This document shows positions 9,389 to 17,249 of a stretch of DNA of 51,119 bases, one piece after another. The position numbers were made by a program, and so were the translations under genes. The stretch is from contig JAAZFC010000098.1 in NCBI GenBank assembly GCA_012511955.1, positions 1 to 51,119 of the forward strand, given 5' to 3'. Every line of letters begins with the position of its first letter. Position 1 is the first letter of the stretch. The DNA is from Fibrobacter sp. (GTDB lineage Bacteria > Fibrobacterota > Fibrobacteria > Fibrobacterales > Fibrobacteraceae). The notes under the pieces were generated by a model. That model ran no database searches and was not told the origin of the DNA. It worked only from the letters and a program-made list of their open reading frames with translations.

Positions 9389-10542
9389 AAAAATTAAATC
9401 TTAAAAAACTAGGTTTTGGGCTAAGTGCAGCGATTTTTGCCTTGGTGGCATATCAAGTTTTAAGCCCCGTGGCATGGATTTCCGAACAAAAGCCCCAACT
9501 TTCCTTAGCATTGACCCCCTGGGAGGCAGTAGGGGGCTGTGGTGCTGGCGGTTCTGGCGGCGGTGCCGGCGATGGCATTCAATGGGTGGGAGAAGGCGTA
9601 AGCGGTGGGCGCGTGGAAGTTGAGGTACTCCCCCGTTTTAGTGTAGGGCAAAACTACACCGATTTGAATATTCCCATGCGCTGGTCATTTAAACCCACTT
9701 GGAATATGAATTTAGGGCTAACTTTACCCTTTGTTTCTAAACGAGGAGAAGTTCAATATCGTACCAACCAAAGCCCTGCGGACCGCACCACGGGAGGCTT
9801 AGGGGACATTTCCCTAGATTGGAGCATAGATTTAGGCCCCTCAGCTCAGTACAGTTTTAGCATTGCCCAAAGCCTCCCTACCGGACAATACGACATTGTG
9901 CGCGGTCCGGAATCTGCCTTAGAATTTTTACCCGGATCTCTGCAAAAAGGCAGTGGTATCTACTCGACTACTTTTGGGCTATCTTGGCAGCGCGATGTAG
10001 ATAAAGGGCTTTGGCTCTACAATTTAAGCTATACCCAACCCTGGATAACCCGATTTATGACCGGGAAAAATGAATATATGGATAAATGGTTGAGCAACTA
10101 TCAAGGCATAGATGATAGGCGCTTTTATTACGATTGGAAGTTTTATGGCGAAAGCGATTTAGGGGATTATACTCCGCCATCGTTGGGAGCCACGGTACAT
10201 TATGGCTATCGCGGCGTGCCGGGAATGGTGCATAGCGTAGGTTTGAGCTTTAGTGCGCCTTTGGGTGTAGCTTGGATTCGCTCTGAAAAGACTGGCATTT
10301 ACGATCCGCGCCCCGATCCCGACCACAAAGCTTGGAGCGCAGCTCTGGTGTATGGCGCCGAATTTATCCGCGACGATTTCCCCATCTTTTTAGCCTTTAG
10401 CTTGCCCATCACCGATCGCCCCAACGACCCCAATGACAACGAATACGATCCTAGCCCCATGGCCCAATGGAATGGCCCCGATTGGAGCAATGTGTTGCAA
10501 CAATGGGTGCTAGCTCTAGGATTTAAAACTAGTTTTTGGTAA
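9385..10542 (+). CDS. Outer-membrane beta-barrel protein, transporter-like
   Basis: The 385-residue protein has an N-terminal hydrophobic signal/anchor segment. Next comes a glycine-rich, cysteine-containing stretch (VGGCGAGGSGGGAGDG), then alternating amphipathic strands such as WNMNLGLTLPFVSKRG, GLGDISLDWSIDLG and YSFSIAQSLPTG. It ends in an aromatic residue (GFKTSFW), as expected for a BamA-inserted barrel. The pattern resembles the MetA-pathway phenol-degradation/transporter barrel group. It overlaps the preceding lipoprotein gene by four bases, which suggests the two proteins assemble together. The substrate is unknown. Confidence 0.65.
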   Translation: MKKLNLKKLGFGLSAAIFALVAYQVLSPVAWISEQKPQLSLALTPWEAVGGCGAGGSGGGAGDGIQWVGEGVSGGRVEVEVLPRFSVGQNYTDLNIPMRWSFKPTWNMNLGLTLPFVSKRGEVQYRTNQSPADRTTGGLGDISLDWSIDLGPSAQYSFSIAQSLPTGQYDIVRGPESALEFLPGSLQKGSGIYSTTFGLSWQRDVDKGLWLYNLSYTQPWITRFMTGKNEYMDKWLSNYQGIDDRRFYYDWKFYGESDLGDYTPPSLGATVHYGYRGVPGMVHSVGLSFSAPLGVAWIRSEKTGIYDPRPDPDHKAWSAALVYGAEFIRDDFPIFLAFSLPITDRPNDPNDNEYDPSPMAQWNGPDWSNVLQQWVLALGFKTSFW

Positions 10543-10551
10543 TGAAATTAT

Positions 10552-11898
10552 ATGACAATGTTATTAAAAGAGCCACAATTAGATTTATTGCACACAATGA
10601 ATTCATTAAATAGCCAAAAAATAAAAGATAAAAAGGATACATTACATGTCCTCTCACTTTTTTCAGGGTGCGGAGGAATGGATTTAGGTTTTGAAGGTGA
10701 CTTTCCTGTTTTAAAGGAATCTATTGGCAACTCGGAATTCGTAAAAAAAGATCTAAATAACGGTTTTGTTCAGTTAAAAAAAACTCGCTTTAAAACTGTA
10801 TTTGCTAATGACATCTTAAGTGGTGCAAGAGTTGCTTGGACAAACTATTTTAGCAAAAGGGGACGCGATCCAAATGATTTTATCTTGAAAAGCATAGTTG
10901 ATTTAGTAAAAATGCATAAAGAAGGAGTTTCAATATTTCCAGATGAAATTGACATTGTTACTGGTGGATTTCCTTGCCAAGATTTTAGTATAGCAGGTAA
11001 AAGAAAAGGCTTTAATTCAAATAAAAATCATAAAGGAGAAATTATATCAAATGAAGTTTGCTCTGTCGCTACACGGGGACAGTTATATATATGGATGAAA
11101 GAAGTAATTGATATAACAAAACCAAAAATGTTTATCGCTGAAAATGTTAAAGGTTTAGTCAACCTCGGTGATGTTAAAAACATTATTCAAAATGACTTTT
11201 CTAAAGCAGGCGACAACGGATATATAGTTCTTGAACCACAAGTTTTACATGCAGCTGATTATGGAGTACCACAATCAAGGGAGAGAGTTTTTTTCATAGG
11301 CATAAAAAAATCAGCCTTAACTGAAAATTCTCTTAATGCGCTTCTAACCACACCTTTAACCGAAGAATATAACCCTTACCCACAACCAACTCATTCTTAC
11401 ACTTACCAAGATAGCGATCTGAAAAAGTTTGTTAAGCTAAAACATGTCTTTAAACATTTGGTTGAACCTGACTTTTCAAAAGATTTATCACAAAAATCAT
11501 ACTCTAAAGCCAAGTATATGGGAAAACACTGCCAAGGGCAAATAGAAGTAAACCTAGAAGGCATTTCCCCAACAATAAGAGCAGAGCATCATGGAAACAT
11601 AGAATTTAGACGGCTTTCCAAAAAAAATGGAGGAAAAATCTATGCAGAATTGAATAATGGTCTTAGTGAACGAAGATTAACTGTAAGAGAATGTGCATTA
11701 ATTCAAACATTTCCTCCTGATTATGAGTTTGTAATACCCAACCAAAACGGACGCAAGGGTTCTTATATGCTAAGCCCTTCTAAAGCCTACAAAGTAATTG
11801 GAAATGCTGTTCCGCCCCTTTTAGCCTATAACCTAGCTAAAAGAATTGAAAACATTTGGAAACTCTACTTCGGAGAAAATGATGATAATCTCTGTTAA
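10552..11898 (+). CDS. Type II DNA (cytosine-5) methyltransferase
   Basis: The 448-residue protein carries the 5mC methyltransferase motifs in order: LSLFSGCGGMDLGF (I, SAM binding), GGFPCQDFSIAGKRKGF (IV, catalytic Cys142), MFIAENVKG (VI, ENV), PQSRERVFFIG (VIII) and YKVIGNAVPPLLA (X). The variable target-recognition region lies around residues 290-385. It protects the host from the nuclease encoded immediately downstream, whose start overlaps this gene's end. The gene is visibly AT-richer than its neighbours, as is the nuclease gene, which suggests horizontal acquisition. The start has no strong ribosome site. Recognition sequence not identifiable by reading. Confidence 0.93.
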   Translation: MTMLLKEPQLDLLHTMNSLNSQKIKDKKDTLHVLSLFSGCGGMDLGFEGDFPVLKESIGNSEFVKKDLNNGFVQLKKTRFKTVFANDILSGARVAWTNYFSKRGRDPNDFILKSIVDLVKMHKEGVSIFPDEIDIVTGGFPCQDFSIAGKRKGFNSNKNHKGEIISNEVCSVATRGQLYIWMKEVIDITKPKMFIAENVKGLVNLGDVKNIIQNDFSKAGDNGYIVLEPQVLHAADYGVPQSRERVFFIGIKKSALTENSLNALLTTPLTEEYNPYPQPTHSYTYQDSDLKKFVKLKHVFKHLVEPDFSKDLSQKSYSKAKYMGKHCQGQIEVNLEGISPTIRAEHHGNIEFRRLSKKNGGKIYAELNNGLSERRLTVRECALIQTFPPDYEFVIPNQNGRKGSYMLSPSKAYKVIGNAVPPLLAYNLAKRIENIWKLYFGENDDNLC

Positions 11899-12970
11899 TC
11901 CAGAACCCACTAATAATGAGTTTAAAGAGTTAATATCGGCAACACTTACTGAACTAGATGCACAGTCTAAGAAATCTGCTAAATGTATTAAGTCCCTAGC
12001 TGGCAGAGCCTTTGAGCCATATATAAAAGACATTATGTCTAATTTAGCTATTGGTACTTCCTTCGAAAACAGTATTGAGTTAATAGGTGGGCAAAAATTT
12101 CCTGATATTGTTGCTAAAAAGTTCTATGGCATAGAAGTTAAAACAACTAAACAAAATCAATGGAGAACAACAGGAAACAGTGTTTTAGAGACCACAAGAG
12201 TAGATGGAGTTGAGCGAATATTTATGCTGTTTGCTAAACTACACAATCCCATCGAATTTAAATGCCGACCATACGAGGATGTTTTATCGGAGGTAGTGGT
12301 TACGCACTCACCAAGATATTTAATTGATATGAACCTAAAGAAAGGAACTACTATTTTTGATAAAATAGGCAAGTCATACGAGCAATTAAGGAAAGAAGAC
12401 AGCCCTATAAAACCCATTGTTAGATATTATAAGCAACAGCTTAAACCAGGTGAAGAACTTTGGTGGATTGATGCTGATAAAGATACTACTAAAGCCTCTA
12501 ATAATTTTGTAATACAATTATGGACAAATTTAGACTCATCTTATAAAAAACGACTCCGCAACCAAGCGCTTGTATATTTCCCTGAAATTTTTGGAAACTC
12601 ACCTGAAAAATATGGAAGGCTTGCTCTTTGGCTTATTACTAAGAAAAGCATTGTATGCCCAAATGTCAGGGATTCATTTACTGCAGGTGGTCAAAAAAAT
12701 TATAAAATAGGAAATGAAAAAATCTATAATGTTCCCCGGGTTTTTATTAACATGCTACAAAATATTACAGATATTATTGATATAATTAACAAAACAAGTT
12801 CAGATGAGCTAAGTGGTTATTGGAACATATATACTACTGATTCGCAAAAAGTTAGTCATTGGGTAGAATTGATTGACAAAGAAGCTTTTAAGATTAATAC
12901 AGCAAGTCATCTTAAAATAAAAGAAATATTGACTTCTGTTATATATAATGAATGTGGATTAAGCATATAA
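11882..12970 (+). CDS. Putative type II restriction endonuclease (PD-(D/E)XK)
   Basis: The 362-residue protein contains FPDIVAKKFYGIEVKTTK, a good PD...(E)xK nuclease core, in its N-terminal third. It has no similarity I can name to a specific endonuclease. Position directly after, and overlapping by 17 bases, a 5mC methyltransferase is the main reason for the call. Frames beginning at 11846 or 11879 are possible. GGAG at 11872-11875 is six bases before the ATG at 11882, which decides the start. AT-rich codon use matches the methyltransferase and differs from the surrounding genes. Confidence 0.78.
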   Translation: MIISVNPEPTNNEFKELISATLTELDAQSKKSAKCIKSLAGRAFEPYIKDIMSNLAIGTSFENSIELIGGQKFPDIVAKKFYGIEVKTTKQNQWRTTGNSVLETTRVDGVERIFMLFAKLHNPIEFKCRPYEDVLSEVVVTHSPRYLIDMNLKKGTTIFDKIGKSYEQLRKEDSPIKPIVRYYKQQLKPGEELWWIDADKDTTKASNNFVIQLWTNLDSSYKKRLRNQALVYFPEIFGNSPEKYGRLALWLITKKSIVCPNVRDSFTAGGQKNYKIGNEKIYNVPRVFINMLQNITDIIDIINKTSSDELSGYWNIYTTDSQKVSHWVELIDKEAFKINTASHLKIKEILTSVIYNECGLSI

Positions 12971-12993
12971 GCTGCAAAAGTTTGCTCTAAACA

Positions 12994-13016
12994 TTATTTT
13001 ATGTAAAGTAAAATAA
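12994..13016. repeat. AT-only inverted repeat after the restriction-modification pair
   Basis: TTATTTTA, a 7-base loop and TAAAATAA form a perfect 8-bp inverted repeat 23 bases after the nuclease stop. It could be a weak terminator or an operator for the lipoprotein gene at 13089. No U-tract follows directly, so its role is uncertain. Confidence 0.3.
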
Positions 13017-13088
13017 AAGCTTTCCTTTATATAGGTACTATCATTTTCAGTGAAATTATATAGATTAACTTAAAAACCTGGAGTTAAA

Positions 13089-13520
13089 ATGAAAAAACTT
13101 CTTCTTACTATGTTGTTGCTCTTGCTTTTTTCCTGTGGTGAAAAAGTGAACGAACCTGTGGTTATAAGCTGCACCCCTGAAAATGGCCGAGATATTGAGT
13201 TTATGTCTCCCAAAAGAGGGGATGTTTTTGCCCCAGGAGAAACTGTGGTACTAAAATGGCGCGCCAAAGTGGATGATTTTACTGGCTTTTTACCTATGAT
13301 TTCTCTGAATAACAGCGAAAACTTTGACCCCATTACAGATGAGTCTATTTTTGCTGAAGGCAACCCTGCGGAAGGGGATTATTGTGTAGAATTTAGCTAT
13401 ACAATCCCTGCTGATATGGGCTACAACGACGAAGTGTGGTTTCGAGTAAAAGATTACAGCGATCCCAGTTCAGTTTATAGAGATCAAGTGGGTCCGCTTA
13501 CTGTAAAACCCGCAGAATGA
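13089..13520 (+). CDS. Small lipoprotein with Ig-like fold, unknown function
   Basis: The 143-residue product starts MKKLLLTMLLLLLFSC, a classic lipoprotein signal with lipobox LFSC. The mature part contains FMSPKRGDVFAPGETVVLKW and later YTIPADMGYNDEVWFRVKDYSDP. These resemble Ser-Thr-rich/KRE9-like Ig folds in which a weak W/V-rich sandwich is repeated. CTGGAG lies five bases before the ATG. The stop overlaps the epimerase start by four bases (ATGA), coupling it to the sugar operon downstream. GC content returns here to the host-like level after the restriction-modification genes. Function unknown. Confidence 0.72.
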   Translation: MKKLLLTMLLLLLFSCGEKVNEPVVISCTPENGRDIEFMSPKRGDVFAPGETVVLKWRAKVDDFTGFLPMISLNNSENFDPITDESIFAEGNPAEGDYCVEFSYTIPADMGYNDEVWFRVKDYSDPSSVYRDQVGPLTVKPAE

Positions 13521-14563
13521 GCAATAAAAAAGTGTGTGTGGTGGGAGCCGGTGGTTTTATCGGCTCTCATTTATGTGAACATTTGCTAATAAAAGACTAC
13601 CAAGTTACGGGAGTTGATTTATCAGATCTTCGTTTGTCGGGTATTTTGGAGCATCCCAATTTTAATTGGCAAACTATGGATTACAGCCTTGGCGAAAATC
13701 CGCAAATTTTGGCACAAAACCACCCAGTGGTAATTAACGCCGCCGCTTTATGCAATCCCAGCTTGTATAACACCCAAGATTTACAGGTAATGCACAGCAA
13801 TTTTAACGCTCCCCAAAAATTGGCAAATGAATGCGCCGAAACAGGCACTTGGCTCATACATTTTTCTACCAGTGAAATTTATGGCTACGGCGATGCCACC
13901 CAAGCTTTACATGAAAGCACACCCAGCAATTTAGGCTCTGTGGGAGCGAGGCGCTGGAGTTATGCCACGGCAAAATTATTGCTAGAACGCTGGTTAGTGG
14001 GTTTAGAAAAAGAGCGCAATTTAGCTTGGACCGTGATCCGTCCTTTTAATATCTTGGGGCCACGCATGGATTATATTCCCGGCGTGGATGGCCAAGGGAC
14101 TCCCCGGGTAATGGCGAATTTCAGCTCTGCTTTACTCAAAGGCCAAGCCCTGCCCATTGTAGATGGCGGCAAGGCCCAACGCGCTTTTACTTGGGTAGGT
14201 GATGCAGTTAAAGCTGTGGAATTGATCTTAAAAAACCCTAGTTCCAGCAAAAACCAAGCTTTTAATATTGGCAATCCCGCCAATGAGATTTCCATGATAG
14301 CTTTGGCCCAACAGATGGTGGAAATTTACCGCAAAATTCAAAGCCAAAACCCCCACTTAGCCCCAGTGGCAAAACCCGCACTTCGCCATGTAAAGGGCAC
14401 CGAATATTATGGCCCGGGCTACGAAGATTCCATCCGCCGTTTACCCGATATTTCTAAAGCGCAAAAATTGCTTAGTTGGCAACCCCAAACAGATTTACTT
14501 ACTACTTTGTATGGCTGTTTAGAGTGGTTTACACAACATTATGGCAATTTAGTATGCAAATAA
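13517..14563 (+). CDS. NAD-dependent epimerase/dehydratase, ArnA-decarboxylase-like extended SDR
   Basis: The 348-residue protein is an extended short-chain dehydrogenase. It has the nucleotide-binding GAGGFIGSHL near the N-terminus, a catalytic Tyr/Lys in WSYATAK, and the sugar-nucleotide segment VIRPFNILGPRMDY. The C-terminal region, with IVDGGKAQRAFTWVGDAVKA, INIGNP-type FNIGNPANE and YYGPGYEDSIRR, closely parallels the UDP-glucuronate decarboxylase domain of ArnA. It probably oxidises or decarboxylates a UDP-sugar, but the exact product cannot be read from sequence. It overlaps the lipoprotein upstream (4 bp) and the glycosyltransferase downstream (10 bp), so the genes form one operon. 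Confidence 0.85.
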   Translation: MSNKKVCVVGAGGFIGSHLCEHLLIKDYQVTGVDLSDLRLSGILEHPNFNWQTMDYSLGENPQILAQNHPVVINAAALCNPSLYNTQDLQVMHSNFNAPQKLANECAETGTWLIHFSTSEIYGYGDATQALHESTPSNLGSVGARRWSYATAKLLLERWLVGLEKERNLAWTVIRPFNILGPRMDYIPGVDGQGTPRVMANFSSALLKGQALPIVDGGKAQRAFTWVGDAVKAVELILKNPSSSKNQAFNIGNPANEISMIALAQQMVEIYRKIQSQNPHLAPVAKPALRHVKGTEYYGPGYEDSIRRLPDISKAQKLLSWQPQTDLLTTLYGCLEWFTQHYGNLVCK

Positions 14564-15285
14564 GCATTTTTATCCCCGCTTATAACGCTGGGGGACATTT
14601 ATCACAAACCATAGCTCGCATTGAAGCGGATTTTTGGTCGCAAATTAAAAAGATTCACATAATAAACGATGGTAGCACCGACAATACTGGGGAAATCGCC
14701 GCACAATTAAGCGCAGAATATCCGCAAATTGTGGTGCATAATTTTAGCCAAAACCAAGGCTATGGAAAGGTAGTGCGTTTTGGCTTGACTCAAGCCTTAA
14801 AAGATCAAAGTCGTGGCATAGTTTGTTTGCACGGCGATGGGCAATACGCTCCCGAAATGTTAGGAGAAATTTGCGCTCCTATTTTTGCAGGAAATTTGGA
14901 TTTGGTGCAAGGAAGTCGCCACGCCCAAGGTACTGCAGCCCAGGGAGGTATGCCCCGCTATAAAATCTGGGCGGGACACGCATTATGCGCCCTAGAAAAC
15001 CGCATTTTTAAGCTTAATATGACGGACTATCATAGCGGTTATTTGGCTTATAGCACCGCTATGTTGCAAAAACTACCCTTTGCTCAGCTAAAAGGCGATT
15101 TTGAAATGGATTTAGAACTCATCGCCTTGGCGCAAGCCCAAGGTTTTAGATTGGGTGAAATTGCTATTCCCACCCGCTATGCCGACGAAATTTCTTACCT
15201 TAACCCTTGGCGCTACGGTTTGCGCGTACTACGAGTGGTACAGCGTTTTAGGCGAGGATTTTACCATAATTTGGGGAAAGTTTGA
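14554..15285 (+). CDS. Family 2 glycosyltransferase (dolichyl-phosphate mannose synthase-like)
   Basis: The 243-residue protein has a GT-A fold of the DPM1/undecaprenyl-phosphate transferase type. It starts MQISIFIPAYNAGGHLSQTI and contains INDGSTDNTGEIA, a metal-binding HGDGQYAPEML (DxD-like DGQ) and VQGSRHAQGTAAQGGMPRYK. There are no long C-terminal membrane helices, so it is a soluble or peripheral enzyme. An open frame extends upstream to 14476, but homology begins at the ATG at 14554. It overlaps the epimerase by 10 bases and the SDR by 4. It likely transfers a sugar made by the neighbouring epimerase to a lipid carrier. Confidence 0.88.
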   Translation: MQISIFIPAYNAGGHLSQTIARIEADFWSQIKKIHIINDGSTDNTGEIAAQLSAEYPQIVVHNFSQNQGYGKVVRFGLTQALKDQSRGIVCLHGDGQYAPEMLGEICAPIFAGNLDLVQGSRHAQGTAAQGGMPRYKIWAGHALCALENRIFKLNMTDYHSGYLAYSTAMLQKLPFAQLKGDFEMDLELIALAQAQGFRLGEIAIPTRYADEISYLNPWRYGLRVLRVVQRFRRGFYHNLGKV

Positions 15286-16154
15286 AACGAGTTTTAGTAA
15301 CAGGCGCTGGGGGCGCTTTGGGGCGCGAATTGCTAGGAGTATTGCGCGCCCAAGGTTGGCAAATACGGGCGTTGCATTGGGCGGAGGCGGGCGCTCTTCC
15401 CCCGGCGGAAAAAGGCGTGGAATGGGTGGCGGGGGATGTGCGCCACGCCGAGTATTTAGAAGAATTAATGGCGGATTGCCAGGCGGTTTTGCACTTAGCG
15501 GCGGTGATTTTAACCGCAAATCCGCAGTTATACGAAGAAGTCAATGCCGCCGGGACGCAAAATGTGGTGCGGGCGGCGGAGCGTGTGGGTTTAGAGCATC
15601 TCATTTTAGTCTCATCTATATCGGTAGAATACCCCCAAGCCACGCTTTATGCACAATCCAAGATGCGGGCGGAGGCGGCGGTGCGCGCCAGCGCCGTACC
15701 CTGGACCATTGTGCGCCCCACTTTACTCAGCGGCTCAGGGGGTGGCGCCGAATACCACCTTTTTGCCCGCTTGGCAAAGTTACCGGTGGTATTTCTGCCC
15801 TTGGCGGGCAGAGCGCGCAAACGCCCGATTAGCGTCGCTGCTTTGGCGCGGGGTTTGGGACAAATCTTGGCACAACCCGCCGGCAGCGTCGGTAAAACCT
15901 ACGCCTTGGCGGGCGCAGAAATTCTCACTCTAAAGCAAATTTTATCGCAAATAGCCCAAGAGCATGGCCACCGCAGCCCATTGGTGCTTCGATTTCCCGT
16001 CTTTTTAGGGAATATTTTCACCCGCATTTTAGATTTATGGCCTTTTCGCAAATTTTCGTGGTACCAAGCCTGGCGTGGGTTATGCACAGATGCAGCCCCC
16101 TCCATTGCCCCTGCTCAACAAGATTTTGGCTATGATCCTAATGAAAATTCTTAA
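15282..16154 (+). CDS. NAD(P)-binding atypical SDR
   Basis: The 290-residue protein starts at a TTG that overlaps the preceding stop (TTGA), with GGGGAAAG just upstream. The N-terminus, VLVTGAGGALGRELLGVL, is the Rossmann glycine motif. VLHLAAVIL, LILVSSISVEYP, a Tyr/Lys pair (YAQSKMRAE) and WTIVRPTLLSG follow the SDR pattern. It is closest in style to atypical or NDUFA9-like SDRs. A role in sugar-nucleotide or lipid-linked sugar modification is likely from the operon. The gene is distinctly GC-rich compared with its neighbours, which creates several long spurious open frames on both strands between 15155 and 15832. Confidence 0.82.
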   Translation: MKRVLVTGAGGALGRELLGVLRAQGWQIRALHWAEAGALPPAEKGVEWVAGDVRHAEYLEELMADCQAVLHLAAVILTANPQLYEEVNAAGTQNVVRAAERVGLEHLILVSSISVEYPQATLYAQSKMRAEAAVRASAVPWTIVRPTLLSGSGGGAEYHLFARLAKLPVVFLPLAGRARKRPISVAALARGLGQILAQPAGSVGKTYALAGAEILTLKQILSQIAQEHGHRSPLVLRFPVFLGNIFTRILDLWPFRKFSWYQAWRGLCTDAAPSIAPAQQDFGYDPNENS

Positions 16155-16227
16155 CTATCTTAGGGAATGGCTGATGGTTTATTCAGAAATAGCTTATTAA
16201 GCATTTGCTGATTTACCAAAACTCCCT

Positions 16228-16908
16228 CTAATTTTGCACACACCGCACAGCATAACCGTTGAATTTTGGTTGGATAGTGTTCTCAAAATCATCCCGTTGA
16301 TCGTGAATATAATACACTACAGAAGAGTTGCCCCCCGGTTGTTCAGCACTCCACCAATAGGCATAATAAAATTCGCTATTGAAAATGCCATTGTGAAAAA
16401 AACCACTGGGCATTGCGCTAAAATTAATTTCATCAGAACCATTAGCGATGGATTTCCATCCATCTGCGGCTTTGAGTTTACGACCCGCCACTTGACTTCC
16501 GCCTAAAACTTGAATCAAAGTATCCCAATCACTGGCAGTGGGCAAATGCCAGCCCACAGGACAAGCGGTGCTGGCAGCCACCCAGTTGTACAGTACTCCG
16601 TAAGCCTGGTATTTCTCCAATTCTCGCGCCACTGACACATCGGTGCCATTGTAACCAAATACATAATATTTAGCCAGATTAGTGCTAAATTCCACGCCGT
16701 TTAACTGAGGTAAGTAGCGCAGATTTTCAACCATCCAAATTTGCGTTCCCACTTGTACTGTACCGTAGAGATAACCATCTCTGGAGTCAGTAAAAGAATC
16801 GTGAATGACTGTCAAAGGAGTAGTTGCTTCGGTGGCAGAATCAACCTCACCACAAGCCCATAAATTCAGCAAAAACAAAGCAAAAACGAGTTTAAATAAA
16901 TAGTGCAT
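16228..16908 (-). CDS. FISUMP-domain lipoprotein (Fibrobacter major paralogous domain)
   Basis: The product (about 226 residues) begins MHYLFKLVFALFLLNLWAC, with lipobox LWAC. A Fib_succ_major (TIGR02145) domain follows, with GTQIWMVENLRYLP, YGVLYNWVAAS, CPVGWHLPTASDWDTL and a C-terminal GYAVRCVQN. This family is highly expanded in Fibrobacter and is thought to be surface-exposed; its molecular function is not established. An ATG six codons upstream (16926) exists, but the signal peptide starts cleanly at 16908. The gene converges on the SDR, with an unremarkable 73-base gap between the stops. Confidence 0.9.
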   Translation of the reverse strand: MHYLFKLVFALFLLNLWACGEVDSATEATTPLTVIHDSFTDSRDGYLYGTVQVGTQIWMVENLRYLPQLNGVEFSTNLAKYYVFGYNGTDVSVARELEKYQAYGVLYNWVAASTACPVGWHLPTASDWDTLIQVLGGSQVAGRKLKAADGWKSIANGSDEINFSAMPSGFFHNGIFNSEFYYAYWWSAEQPGGNSSVVYYIHDQRDDFENTIQPKFNGYAVRCVQN

Positions 16909-16994
16909 TTTGTAAAAATAAGTCATCCATCAACAAATAACCACCATAAAACTAAAACACTTATAGATTGCTCACCACAATAGTCAATAATTAA

Positions 16995-17195
16995 ATGCAA
17001 GCGCGATTAGATTATCAGAAAGTAGCTCCCGAAGCTTTACATGCCATGTTGGCTGGGGAAACTGAACAACGACTGTACGCTCTAAGCGCTTGGCGCGACA
17101 CCCCATTTTATACTCCTAGAGAAAAAGCGGCTCTTGCCTGGACAGAAGCTCTCGCATCGATACAGTCGATACAGTTTTGCACGAAATCATCATAA
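16995..17195 (+). pseudogene. Carboxymuconolactone decarboxylase-family relic with internal deletion
   Basis: The 66-codon frame joins the family N-terminus (MQARLDYQKVAPEALHAML) directly to a later part (GETEQRLYALSAWRDTPFY, then REKAALAWTEAL). In intact AhpD/CMD proteins about 50 residues lie between these blocks, including the redox CxxC motif. Here they are missing, and the C-terminus is also lost. The break at the 3' side coincides with a tandem TCGATACAG repeat (17157-17174). The product would lack the active site, so I call it a pseudogene. Confidence 0.75.
17166..17180 (+). repeat. Third, imperfect copy of the TCGATACARTTTTGC sequence
   Basis: TCGATACAGTTTTGC here differs by one base from TCGATACAATTTTGC at 24352-24366, the right flank of the nucleotidyltransferase/HEPN pair. 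It is preceded by a tandem copy of TCGATACAG and lies at the truncated end of the CMD relic. Confidence 0.45.
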
Positions 17196-17249
17196 AATTC
17201 GCCTATTTAAGCGGTTTTTACTGCTAATTTACAAATAAGGAGATAAATT

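Noticed and set aside
15155-15832. Long open frames on both strands over the SDR gene
   Set aside because: Gly/Arg/Pro-rich nonsense caused by high GC; the real frame has Rossmann and SDR motifs.
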